Source: Flagellimonas sp. S3867 (GTDB lineage Bacteria; Bacteroidota; Bacteroidia; Flavobacteriales; Flavobacteriaceae). From it: a stretch of 64,000 nucleotides of DNA. The stretch covers positions 62,001-126,000 of the forward strand of contig NZ_JACVMN010000004.1 in NCBI RefSeq assembly GCF_014698935.1. Direction: 5' to 3'. Shown in pieces: positions 9,352-17,561 of this stretch (the first letter of the stretch is position 1; each line of letters begins with the position of its first letter). Position numbers and translations under genes: made by a program. The notes beneath the pieces were generated by a model that made no database searches, was not told where the DNA came from, and saw nothing but the letters and a program-made list of their open reading frames with translations.

Positions 9352-9438
9352 GTAGGTTGCATTCTCATTAACAGATTTTTAGTATGATTCTTAAATGGTG
9401 AAATTTATTACATTAGTGCAACCACAAACCAAACTAAC

Positions 9439-9720
9439 ATGGAAAAAATCTTGGACAGAAAAATAAAACTGATTTGGGATTTTCGAGGGCCAGGGGCGCG
9501 TAAAACCGCTGAGCACTATAAAAAGCACCTGGAAGAGTTCATAATTATAGAAGAATTGAAATTCGACATTACCGGAGTAAATCACTTCAGCAGTACCCAC
9601 AGCATCGCTTATATGGTGGTTGCCGAATTTGAAATGGAAGAAGCCAAAGAAATTTTAAAACCGCATAGAGGTGAAGTGTATTTAGATGATCTTTTTAACG
9701 ACCTGCAGTCAGATGCCTAA
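9439..9720 (+). CDS. Conserved hypothetical protein, 93 aa
   Basis: A small, soluble-looking alpha/beta protein with no signal peptide. It begins MEKILDRKIKLIWDFRGP, has a histidine-containing middle (AEHYKKHLEEF, VNHFSSTHS) and an acidic C-terminus (YLDDLFNDLQSDA). I recognise it only as a conserved flavobacterial hypothetical; no function is assigned. Its last codons overlap the ATG (9713) of the next gene, so it is probably the first gene of a three-gene operon with the serine hydrolase and the SRPBCC protein. Confidence 0.7.
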   Translation: MEKILDRKIKLIWDFRGPGARKTAEHYKKHLEEFIIIEELKFDITGVNHFSSTHSIAYMVVAEFEMEEAKEILKPHRGEVYLDDLFNDLQSDA

Positions 9721-10852
9721 GTACCTTTTCATTTTTAGCATAGTTGCCGGATGTGTCTTGCTTGGGTGCCAAAAAGAGGAACATTTAAACCCCTTGGAGA
9801 AAGCTCTAGCATCGGAAAGCCCTCTGATTAGGCAGGTCATGGATAGTGTTGACCTATTCGAAGTGCAAATTCGGTATACTCAGATCAACAGAAACAATGA
9901 TAGTGTTCGTTTCACGGATTTTGATTTTCAGGTTGACAAGGATAACTACTTCTACCCTGCCAGCACCGTAAAATTTCCCGCTGTGGTTGCCACCTTGGAA
10001 AAACTCAATGAAATTGATTCGCTTTCCATGAACACCCGATTTTATATTGAAGGGGATTCTGTTGAGACTACTTTTGCAAGGGTTATTTCAGAAATATTTG
10101 CTGTATCGGATAATGCAGCCAATAATCGTCTGGTGGAGTTTTTAGGTCAAGATGCACTGAATAACAGAATGTTGGATAAAGGAGTGGAACCTATTCGAAT
10201 AGCACATCGCCTTTCTACACCTGATGCGGACAATGTTACCACAAAACCCTTGATCATTTATTTGAACGATTCAACTACGGCAACCAGCAGTCCAACAATT
10301 AACACCTACCCATTTGAACTTGATTTAAAAAGAACTAAAAAAGGGAAAGGGTTTTATGAAGATGAATCAATACAAAATGGGCCATTTGATTTTTCATTAA
10401 AAAATTATTACCCGGTCCAAGCACAACACGCCTTGTTAAAGCGTATTATTTTTCCTGAAGCGTTTCCTCCAAGCCAACAATTTAATTTGAGTATCGCTCA
10501 GCGTAAATTCCTTCTTGATGCCATGTATACGCTACCCAAAGATTCGGGGTATGCTAGAGAGGTGTATTATGATAGCTATGTAAAATTTTTAATGTTCGGC
10601 GATTCATCGGAGCCCATGCCGGAGCATATAAAAATTTACAACAAAGTGGGTTATGCCTATGGCACCTTAACAGATTGCGCCTACGTTCAAGATGAAAAGA
10701 ACGATGTGGATTTTTTGGTCACAGCGACTCTTCTGGTCAATAAAGATGGTATCTTTAATGATAATGTGTATGAGTATGATGAAGTTGGAATACCCTTTTT
10801 AGCGGAATTGGGGAGGCAATTGTATAATCACGAATTAAATCGAAAGCGATGA
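9713..10852 (+). CDS. Serine hydrolase lipoprotein, class A beta-lactamase fold
   Basis: A 379-aa predicted lipoprotein (lipobox LLGC, Cys19) with a penicillin-binding/class A beta-lactamase-like fold. Visible motifs are S84-T-V-K87 (the SxxK nucleophile pair, in YPASTVKFPAVV), S132-D-N134 (SDN) and K311-V312-G313 where KTG/KSG is usual. Loss of the hydroxyl residue in the third motif argues against an ordinary beta-lactamase, so an esterase or peptidase role is at least as likely. The start at 9713 is preferred over 9686 because it opens the signal peptide. It overlaps the preceding gene by 8 bases and the following gene by 4 (ATGA). Confidence 0.83.
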   Translation: MPKYLFIFSIVAGCVLLGCQKEEHLNPLEKALASESPLIRQVMDSVDLFEVQIRYTQINRNNDSVRFTDFDFQVDKDNYFYPASTVKFPAVVATLEKLNEIDSLSMNTRFYIEGDSVETTFARVISEIFAVSDNAANNRLVEFLGQDALNNRMLDKGVEPIRIAHRLSTPDADNVTTKPLIIYLNDSTTATSSPTINTYPFELDLKRTKKGKGFYEDESIQNGPFDFSLKNYYPVQAQHALLKRIIFPEAFPPSQQFNLSIAQRKFLLDAMYTLPKDSGYAREVYYDSYVKFLMFGDSSEPMPEHIKIYNKVGYAYGTLTDCAYVQDEKNDVDFLVTATLLVNKDGIFNDNVYEYDEVGIPFLAELGRQLYNHELNRKR

Positions 10853-11361
10853 GCAAACTAACTTTTGATTGTTTTACGAAGAAAATCTACATAAAAGCCA
10901 CAAGAGAAAAATTGTATTGGTGTTGGGGTACCTCAGCAGGAATAACCTCTTGGTTTTTAAGTGAAGCTGATTACGTATCAACCACCGGAGAAAAAAGAGC
11001 CGTAGATGAAAACATTCAATCCGGTGACAACTATACTTGGAAGTGGCACAATTGGGATGGAATGGAGGCCGGAAAAGTCCTAAAAGCCAATGGCAAGGAT
11101 TTTTTAGAGATTTCGTTCGCCGACAGCAAGGTTTCCGTTTCAATTGAAGAACACGATAATGCTGTATTGCTGATTTTAAAACAATACGAAATCGCCACAG
11201 ATGAAGAAAGTAAGCTTAATATTCATCATGGTTGCAGCAACGGTTGGACATTTTGGTTGACCAACCTTAAAGCGTATTTGGAACATGGTATATTACTCAA
11301 CGAAATGGACTTCGACTTACGGAATATACCACTTTCGGGCTACGAGTTCGTAAATATGTAA
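10849..11361 (+). CDS. SRPBCC / AHSA1-like domain protein
   Basis: A 170-aa single-domain cytoplasmic protein of the START/SRPBCC fold: the opening strand FTKKIYIKATREKLYWCW, the sequence GITSWFLSEADYVS typical of AHSA1-like members, and the final long helix ending GWTFWLTNLKAYLEHG. Family members bind hydrophobic ligands or act as co-chaperones, but the ligand cannot be told here. It starts within the stop of the serine hydrolase gene (ATGA overlap), so the two are translationally coupled. The next gene converges and ends 8 bases away. Confidence 0.85.
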   Translation: MSKLTFDCFTKKIYIKATREKLYWCWGTSAGITSWFLSEADYVSTTGEKRAVDENIQSGDNYTWKWHNWDGMEAGKVLKANGKDFLEISFADSKVSVSIEEHDNAVLLILKQYEIATDEESKLNIHHGCSNGWTFWLTNLKAYLEHGILLNEMDFDLRNIPLSGYEFVNM

Positions 11362-11368
11362 GGGAACG

Positions 11369-12988
11369 TTATCCTTCCAAAACTTCTGTAGGCACCTTCC
11401 ATTTTCCATTAAAAAGCAAAACTTCATCAAAGTTTACGCCCTCAACTGGTTTCAGTACCTGATTTTCAGAATCCCATTCAATTCTTTTACCCAATTTCCA
11501 TGATAATCCGGCCATATGTGCCGATATAGCTTCTTCAAAACCCTCTTTAATTCCACAGCTCACCTCACCACCATTTTTAATCACACTCAACCATTCTCTC
11601 ATGTGCAAAAAGGTTGAGTCTACTCGAACCCCATCAATATAAGTCCACATTAGTCCTTTGTCCGCAAAATATTGCGAAGTGGCAGAGGATATGGCATCAG
11701 GAACATTCGCTGCCGGGTTGTATTGGTAAATGGGGATATGTGGTCTCATTTTTTCAGTTTCCAACATATCGGCATACCTTGTGGATGCAACATCTGGCCA
11801 AATGGTAAGCTTGTTCCCCAATTCCATAGTGGCATCGTGTCCCATTAAAATGGTGGGTCTATTAAACGAATTTCCAAGGGAAGCGCTATAGCAAAAGGTC
11901 ATTCCCTTTTCTTTTCCCTTAGACTGGCTACTTCCTGTGGAAAATCCAGGAAATTCCATATTTACTTGAAGTACATCAGGAACATTCCTTCCATCGTTAT
12001 GCGTATAAATACCTCCTGAGGCGGATACGGCATCTGGAATACCCATATTGAGTACGCAATTCAGACGGTCGTAATCGTGGGTCAACAAATCCCCTGAAAG
12101 CCCTGAACCATAGGCCCACCATTTACGCCATCTAAAAAAATGGTTTTTGTTGAATGGAACCTTGGGAGCGGACCCCAAAAATTGGTCCCAATCAATGGTT
12201 TGGGTATTTGCTTGTTCATGAATGTCATAATTCCAAGCTCCATTGTCATCATTTCTGTTGGTGTTGGTCTGAATCAGGGAAACATGACCTAAAGTCCCTT
12301 TTTCAACAATATCCCTTGCCGTTCTAAAACTTAAGGTTTGTCTATGTTGATGTCCAACTTGTAACGTAGCTTTAGAATTTTTGGCGGCCTCTCGTAATAG
12401 ATAGGTTTCTTCCACTGTATGAGTCATGGGTTTTTCCACATAAACATGCACATTGTTGTTCAATGCCTCGATGGCCATGGGTGCATGCCAGTGGTCTGGA
12501 GTTGCAATAACTACAGCATCTATTTCTCCACTCATGATCATATCTTTATAAGTGGAATACCTTTTAATTTTGTTCTCTGGGGTTGAAAATGACTGAAGTG
12601 CTTTCTCAGCTCTAACATCGAAAACATCGCAGATTCCCGCCAAATTCACGTTGAGTTTGTCTTGTGCCAAAAAATCTTCCAATGCTTTGTTATTGGGGTC
12701 TTCTTCTGCTGCTAATTTCATTTCCTCTTTCCACTCCGATGTGGCAAAGCCCAATGACCTGCAAAGTTGTTCTCCTCTAATCCCAAAACCAATGATTCCA
12801 ACTTTAACGGGGTCACCACCAATTCCTGGAACCGCATGAGGTAATGATGGACTAATGTTCAATTGGTTTAAAATTTCTGATCTTTTCTTTTTACGGTTGA
12901 CCACTGAAGCAGCTCCTGCCCACCAAACGGCCCCTAATATGGGAAGCCCTCCTAAACCTTTCAATAAATCTCTTCTAGTCCAGTTCAT
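11369..12988 (-). CDS. Gfo/Idh/MocA family oxidoreductase, Tat-exported
   Basis: NAD(P)-dependent dehydrogenase family, usually acting on sugars or sugar derivatives. The 539-aa protein begins with a twin-arginine signal (TRRDLLK, then a hydrophobic segment ~12-30), so a folded, cofactor-loaded protein is exported. The Rossmann motif VGIIGFGIRGEQ lies near residue 65, and the family's lysine appears in HVYVEKPMTHTVEE. Bacteroidota encode many such Tat-borne Gfo/Idh proteins in carbohydrate use. The DoxX-like gene lies 2 bases upstream and shares the promoter near 13506-13534. The substrate is unknown. Confidence 0.9.
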   Translation of the reverse strand: MNWTRRDLLKGLGGLPILGAVWWAGAASVVNRKKKRSEILNQLNISPSLPHAVPGIGGDPVKVGIIGFGIRGEQLCRSLGFATSEWKEEMKLAAEEDPNNKALEDFLAQDKLNVNLAGICDVFDVRAEKALQSFSTPENKIKRYSTYKDMIMSGEIDAVVIATPDHWHAPMAIEALNNNVHVYVEKPMTHTVEETYLLREAAKNSKATLQVGHQHRQTLSFRTARDIVEKGTLGHVSLIQTNTNRNDDNGAWNYDIHEQANTQTIDWDQFLGSAPKVPFNKNHFFRWRKWWAYGSGLSGDLLTHDYDRLNCVLNMGIPDAVSASGGIYTHNDGRNVPDVLQVNMEFPGFSTGSSQSKGKEKGMTFCYSASLGNSFNRPTILMGHDATMELGNKLTIWPDVASTRYADMLETEKMRPHIPIYQYNPAANVPDAISSATSQYFADKGLMWTYIDGVRVDSTFLHMREWLSVIKNGGEVSCGIKEGFEEAISAHMAGLSWKLGKRIEWDSENQVLKPVEGVNFDEVLLFNGKWKVPTEVLEG

Positions 12989-12990
12989 AA

Positions 12991-13473
12991 CTATTGTTTT
13001 TTGGTTAATTGTCCTTTTCTAAAATGACCAAGCCCAAAAAAGCGGGCAGTCGGATAATTGTAAATTACAATACAAGCTACTAGTTCAATCAGGTTTTTAT
13101 TTACCAACCAGTAATTACCCTCTACGTTAATTTGTTGAATCCCAGGTAAGGAAGGATGGGCCAGATAGTACAGACTTAAAAGACCAATGCCGACCAGGGC
13201 TCCTTTTTTCTCAAAGATTCCAAGAATCAAGGTTATACCCACAACCAAGAGTGCCGTTACATTTAAATTATCTACCCAATCTATAAGGGATGGGCTGGTT
13301 AATGAGTGAAAAATAGATTTGAACGGCCCTTGGGCGGAGGCTAAATATCCAAATGAAGTCCATTCTGGATTGTACAATTTTACGATGCCCTCGTACAAAA
13401 AGTGCCATCCAATTAAAATTCGTAAGAGTGTAATGCTGATTTTGACCCTACGGTCGTGAACTGCAGTGACCAT
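12991..13473 (-). CDS. DoxX-family membrane protein
   Basis: A 160-aa integral membrane protein with four hydrophobic segments (about residues 14-32, 65-85, 90-107 and 128-145). It opens with the DoxX pattern (RILIGWHFLYEGIVKLYNPEW). Family members are poorly characterised and linked to quinone or redox functions. It sits 2 bases upstream of a Tat-exported Gfo/Idh/MocA oxidoreductase, suggesting that the pair couples a periplasmic oxidation to the membrane; that is inference. It is preceded by the best-matching promoter in the window. Confidence 0.82.
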   Translation of the reverse strand: MVTAVHDRRVKISITLLRILIGWHFLYEGIVKLYNPEWTSFGYLASAQGPFKSIFHSLTSPSLIDWVDNLNVTALLVVGITLILGIFEKKGALVGIGLLSLYYLAHPSLPGIQQINVEGNYWLVNKNLIELVACIVIYNYPTARFFGLGHFRKGQLTKKQ

Positions 13474-13505
13474 AATTTGGTGTTTTTGATTAGTATTGAA
13501 CCCAC

Positions 13506-13534
13506 CAAATCTACAACAAACTCAAAAATTCAAA
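13506..13534 (-). promoter_or_regulatory. Promoter of doxX-oxidoreductase operon, TTTG-N17-TAGATTTG
   Basis: Minus strand: TAGATTTG (13506-13513) fully fits TAnnTTTG, and TTTG (13531-13534) lies 17 bases upstream, matching the Flavobacterium -33/-7 consensus. The predicted leader is about 25-30 bases to the ATG at 13473. A short palindrome, CATTTG-T-CAAATG (13540-13552), lies just upstream and could be an operator. Confidence 0.65.
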
Positions 13535-13559
13535 TATGACATTTGTCAAATGTATCTAC

Positions 13560-14873
13560 CTACAGGCTAGAACCTGATGGAATACCGTATAAATCAAAAT
13601 CGGAGGCATCGGTAATTTCAACGGTTGTGAACCCACCAACTTTTACGTAATGTTTGGTTGCATCGATAAGCACCTCATTATCTACATCGGGTGAATCGTA
13701 TTCTGTTCGTGCCACAAAATGATTGCCTTCCTTGCGATCGACGATACATTTAAAGGTCTTGCCAATTTTTTCTTGATTGAGTTCCCATGAAATTTGGGAT
13801 TGCAATTCCATAATTTCGTTGGCTCGTTCTTGCTTTATTTCCTCTGGAACATCGTCGGTAAGCGAATAGGCATGGGTATTTTCTTCATGGCTGTAGGTAA
13901 AGCATCCCAATCGCTCAAAACGCATTGCTGCAACCCAGTTTTTTAAAGTTTGAAAGTCTTCTTCGGTTTCACCAGGATATCCAACAATCAAAGTGGTGCG
14001 TATGGTCATTTCAGGTACTGCAGTTCTGAAATCTTGTAACAACTTGGTTGTTTTTGCTTTAGTGGTCCCTCTTCTCATGCTTTTTAAAATAGGGTCAGCA
14101 ATATGTTGCAAAGGGATATCGATGTAATTACAAATCTTTGGTTCATTTTTCATCACATCGAGTACATCCATGGGAAAACCCGTCGGGAACGCATAGTGCA
14201 ATCGAAGCCATTCTATACCTTCAACCTTTACAAGTGCTTGGAGCAATTCGGCAAGGTTTCTTTTTTTATATAAATCTAATCCGTAGTACGTTAAATCTTG
14301 CGCAATCAGAATCAATTCCTTTACACCTTTAGCAGCCAGCTTTTCAGATTCTGCCACCAATTCTTCAATAGACTTGCTTTTATGTTTGCCGCGCATTAAC
14401 GGAATGGCGCAAAATGAACATGGTCTATCACAGCCCTCTGCTATTTTTAAATAGGCATAATTTTTTGGCGTAGTGGTCAAACGTTCACCTATCAATTCAT
14501 GCTTATAATCCGCACCAAGTGCTTTTAGGAGATTAGGCAGGTCGCTAGTTCCAAAATACGCATCAACATTTGGAATTTCCTTTTCTAAATCTGGTTTGTA
14601 GCGCTCACTTAGGCAACCTGTCACAAAAACCTTGTCCACATCCCCAGTTTCCTTTTTCTGAACATACTCCAAAATGGTGTTGACGCTCTCTTCCTTGGCA
14701 TTGGCAATAAATCCGCAGGTATTGATGACCACTACATTACCCTCTTCTTCGTGGGCCACCTCCTTGTTATTGGCCTTTAATTGACCCATAAGCACCTCCG
14801 AATCGTAAACATTTTTGCTACAACCAAGGGTAACCACGTTAATTTTGTTCTTTTTGAGGGATTTAGTCCGCAT
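13560..14873 (-). CDS. rimO: Ribosomal protein S12 methylthiotransferase
   Basis: Radical-SAM enzyme that methylthiolates the conserved aspartate of ribosomal protein uS12. From ATG 14873 the protein is 437 aa: an N-terminal MTTase domain with auxiliary-cluster cysteines (C18 in TLGCSK, then VINTCGF and VTGCLSERY), the radical-SAM motif CDRPCSFC, and a C-terminal TRAM domain (~370-437). RimO rather than MiaB is supported by VTLGCSKNVYDSE and the ISWELNQ...VDRKEGNHFVARTEYDSPDVD region. The ATG at 14873 is chosen over 14903 because it begins nearer the conserved domain. Confidence 0.95.
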   Translation of the reverse strand: MRTKSLKKNKINVVTLGCSKNVYDSEVLMGQLKANNKEVAHEEEGNVVVINTCGFIANAKEESVNTILEYVQKKETGDVDKVFVTGCLSERYKPDLEKEIPNVDAYFGTSDLPNLLKALGADYKHELIGERLTTTPKNYAYLKIAEGCDRPCSFCAIPLMRGKHKSKSIEELVAESEKLAAKGVKELILIAQDLTYYGLDLYKKRNLAELLQALVKVEGIEWLRLHYAFPTGFPMDVLDVMKNEPKICNYIDIPLQHIADPILKSMRRGTTKAKTTKLLQDFRTAVPEMTIRTTLIVGYPGETEEDFQTLKNWVAAMRFERLGCFTYSHEENTHAYSLTDDVPEEIKQERANEIMELQSQISWELNQEKIGKTFKCIVDRKEGNHFVARTEYDSPDVDNEVLIDATKHYVKVGGFTTVEITDASDFDLYGIPSGSSL

Positions 14874-14929
14874 AATTCCTATAAATGGGGTGTAAAAATA
14901 CAAAAGTTAATCCCATTGTGACCATAAGG

Positions 14930-16663
14930 TCAATCCTTATATTCTTTTGGAATTTTACGTGCTTTGGTCAATGTTTCAAATGCCTTGCCCAGCGCATATA
15001 ATTTTCCTTCTTGGTATTGTTTTGCTATAAAGGTCAGATTCATCGGCTCACCAGAATCCTTATAGCCCAATGGCACCGTTAAAGCAGGGAATTCAGCCAC
15101 GGCGGCAGCTCCAGCATCATAGTTGTTTATGGATAAAATGGCATCCAATCGATGCTCATTCATAGGAGTATTAAAATAAGTACGGCCGTTGTTCTTCAAT
15201 CGTTGTTTAATAAGTTTTAGACCATCGGCAGATGTTGTATCTGCCAAAATACCATCAAAACGTGCTTGCCCGTATGGAATTCTAATCAAACTATCCTGCA
15301 AATTAAATTCAACTACATCTTGCACATCTTTTATACGAAGAGTGTCCCCATTTCCTATTTGGGTATTGATATAATGGGGCAAATCGTTTTTCATATCAAT
15401 GTTTAGGATAGAAAGGAAACCATTAAACTCAACTTCGGGCGGTTCAAATTCAATTATTGTTGCTCCCGCTACCTTCAATTTCTCCATAGTTATCCGGTAA
15501 ATGGAATCGCTTTCCATATAGTTTTTGAAAGCTCCAAACCGTTTTCCTTTCAGGTTTGTCTCCTCTGCATACCAATTTTCTGGCCAGTTAGCCTGAACTG
15601 ATTTTGCATCATTTTCATCAAAACCGCGCATGGCATCCAACAAAATACCGTTGTCTGTCACATTTTTGGTCATTGGTCCCGGGGTATCCAAAGTGCTTGA
15701 AATGGGAACAATTCCTGTACGACTTAAAAGCCCGATGGTAGGTTTCAACCCCACAACCGAATTTTGTCCTGATGGGGACAATATTGAGCCAGATGTTTCT
15801 GTTCCCACAGCCGCTACGGCATAATTTGCCGCTACTGAGGTTCCACTACCCGCACTAGAGCCTCCCGTATCAAAAACACGTCGGCCATAAGGGTTCAAGG
15901 TTTGTCCGCCAACTGCACTTTGTCCATTAGGACATTCACAAATAAAATTGGCCCATTCACTCAAGTTTACCTTACCCAGAATTAACGCCCCATTTTCTTT
16001 TAGCCGTTTTACCACAAAAGCATCGTCGGTTTTATTTTCTTGCAATGCAATGGCTCCCGCAGTGGTATTCATGCCAGCGGCTCCTATATTGTCTTTCAAC
16101 AATATGGGCATCCCATAAATGGGATGGTGTCCCTTGGAATTCTTGTCAAGGTTTCTTGCTTGCTGCAAAACATCCGGATTCAATGCTATAATAGTGTTAA
16201 GTGTGGTTTCATTGGGTAATTCGTAAGTATAAATGCGATGCAGATAAAAAAGGGTCAAATCCAAGTAACTGAATTTTCCTTCGGAAATATGCTTTTGAAT
16301 GCTTGGAATATTCTGCTCCAAAACCAAAGGTTTCATCATTCTATAGGTTTCATCTGTAAACTTGACAACTTCGGCATGCAGCGGTCTAAAAACCTTATTC
16401 TTGTCCAAGACCTTGGATTGAATGAATTTGTAGCGCATCCGTTCCTTTTCGTGGTTAGCATTCTCAGCAATTTCTGCTGAATCATTATAAGAAATCCAAA
16501 GCGGTTCTTTCTTTTCAACTTCTTCAACATCCTTCTCTACGGCTGCCACAGATGGGCCTTTCTTTTGTTCAGGTGTACGCTCCTTTTCCAGAAAATGGCA
16601 AGATTGTAGGGTAAAAAGTAGTAAGACAGTCCCCCCAACAAATTGATTTATTTCCCTTTTCAA
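14930..16663 (-). CDS. Amidase-signature family lipoprotein
   Basis: Amidase-signature hydrolase (GatA/FAAH-like fold) predicted to be exported as a lipoprotein (lipobox LQSC, Cys22); 577 aa. The Ser-Ser-Lys catalytic set is visible: Lys in PILLKDNIGAAG, and the glycine/serine-rich signature GGSSAGSGTSVAANYA followed by VGTETSGSILSPSGQN. The gatCAB partners are absent and the protein is extracytoplasmic, so it is not the tRNA amidotransferase. A role in amide nitrogen scavenging or cell-wall peptide turnover is inferred. It lies 7 bases downstream of a DUF2911 gene, likely in one operon. Confidence 0.9.
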   Translation of the reverse strand: MKREINQFVGGTVLLLFTLQSCHFLEKERTPEQKKGPSVAAVEKDVEEVEKKEPLWISYNDSAEIAENANHEKERMRYKFIQSKVLDKNKVFRPLHAEVVKFTDETYRMMKPLVLEQNIPSIQKHISEGKFSYLDLTLFYLHRIYTYELPNETTLNTIIALNPDVLQQARNLDKNSKGHHPIYGMPILLKDNIGAAGMNTTAGAIALQENKTDDAFVVKRLKENGALILGKVNLSEWANFICECPNGQSAVGGQTLNPYGRRVFDTGGSSAGSGTSVAANYAVAAVGTETSGSILSPSGQNSVVGLKPTIGLLSRTGIVPISSTLDTPGPMTKNVTDNGILLDAMRGFDENDAKSVQANWPENWYAEETNLKGKRFGAFKNYMESDSIYRITMEKLKVAGATIIEFEPPEVEFNGFLSILNIDMKNDLPHYINTQIGNGDTLRIKDVQDVVEFNLQDSLIRIPYGQARFDGILADTTSADGLKLIKQRLKNNGRTYFNTPMNEHRLDAILSINNYDAGAAAVAEFPALTVPLGYKDSGEPMNLTFIAKQYQEGKLYALGKAFETLTKARKIPKEYKD

Positions 16664-16670
16664 ACCATTT

Positions 16671-17546
16671 CTATTTTAGTTGTTTCTCCCACTTATCAAC
16701 GTTTTTTTGGTTCATCCGAACAAATTCATCTTTTCCAAGTTCATTGGCTATCTTTAATGATCTTTTGGCGGATGCGATAGCAGCTGTATATTCACCAAGT
16801 GCTGCTTCTACCAAGGACTTAACTCTATAAAAGTAATAGGTGTCACCACCCATTTCCAGGGCCTTGTTTAAATAGGTCAGCGCTATTCTATAATCGACTC
16901 CCTGTTCTTGTAGATAACGAGCCGCCTCATAATAGGTTTGTGGGGAAGGGTTTTCCGATATCTGTTTGGCTATTTCCATTTTCATGAGGAAATGGGTATC
17001 GGTTTCAAATGGGATTGTTACCATAGTGTCAGCCCAAATCAGCCTCATTTCGGCCTTGTTATGGGTGATAGAATCAAAAGTGATTAAAAAATTCTCCTGG
17101 TGACATGGTGTTTTTTGGGGTTTGACCGAAATACGAAATAAATCTTCATTCGGATTATAGTTTTTTCTGCCATCCCCCCAATGGGTTGTATTGGTATGAA
17201 ATGCTATTTCCCACCTGCCAGGTTCCGGAAAGGCATATAACGCATAAGTCCCTTTCGGCAAGGTATTGCCCATAATTTTCATATCGGCATTGACCGTAAT
17301 TTTTGTGCTCTCATTGGCTCCAACGCGCCAAATGCGACCATAAGGCACCAATCCGGGTTGACCATCGCTTCTATTGCCAAAAATATGTCTATCTCTGACT
17401 GCCGGTCGTGAATACTCCGCTGTGATCTTGGAAAGTCCCACTTCTTGTTCCACAACTGAAAAAGGACTTGCCTTGGGATGATTAATCTGAGCATTGCTTT
17501 GCACATAGCAGCAAACGAAAGTCAGTACCAAAAACCGTAATACCAT
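16671..17546 (-). CDS. DUF2911 domain protein with C-terminal TPR-like region
   Basis: A 291-aa secreted protein: signal peptide ending QSNAQ, then a DUF2911 domain (~22-175) with the recognisable VEQEVGLSKITAEYSRPAVRDR and WRVGANESTKI, and a C-terminal helical repeat region (~190-291; ALTYLNKALEMGGDTYYFYRVKS is TPR-like). DUF2911 proteins are widespread in Bacteroidota and of unknown function. It lies between a sialate O-acetylesterase gene and an amidase lipoprotein gene, all on the same strand with short gaps, suggesting a secreted-hydrolase cluster. Confidence 0.88.
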   Translation of the reverse strand: MVLRFLVLTFVCCYVQSNAQINHPKASPFSVVEQEVGLSKITAEYSRPAVRDRHIFGNRSDGQPGLVPYGRIWRVGANESTKITVNADMKIMGNTLPKGTYALYAFPEPGRWEIAFHTNTTHWGDGRKNYNPNEDLFRISVKPQKTPCHQENFLITFDSITHNKAEMRLIWADTMVTIPFETDTHFLMKMEIAKQISENPSPQTYYEAARYLQEQGVDYRIALTYLNKALEMGGDTYYFYRVKSLVEAALGEYTAAIASAKRSLKIANELGKDEFVRMNQKNVDKWEKQLK

Positions 17547-17561
17547 AATTATTTTTTAAAG

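Noticed and set aside
9713-10852. Beta-lactam resistance gene
   Set aside because: The third catalytic motif is KVG rather than KTG/KSG and the protein is a lipoprotein in a non-resistance operon; the fold alone does not justify a resistance call.
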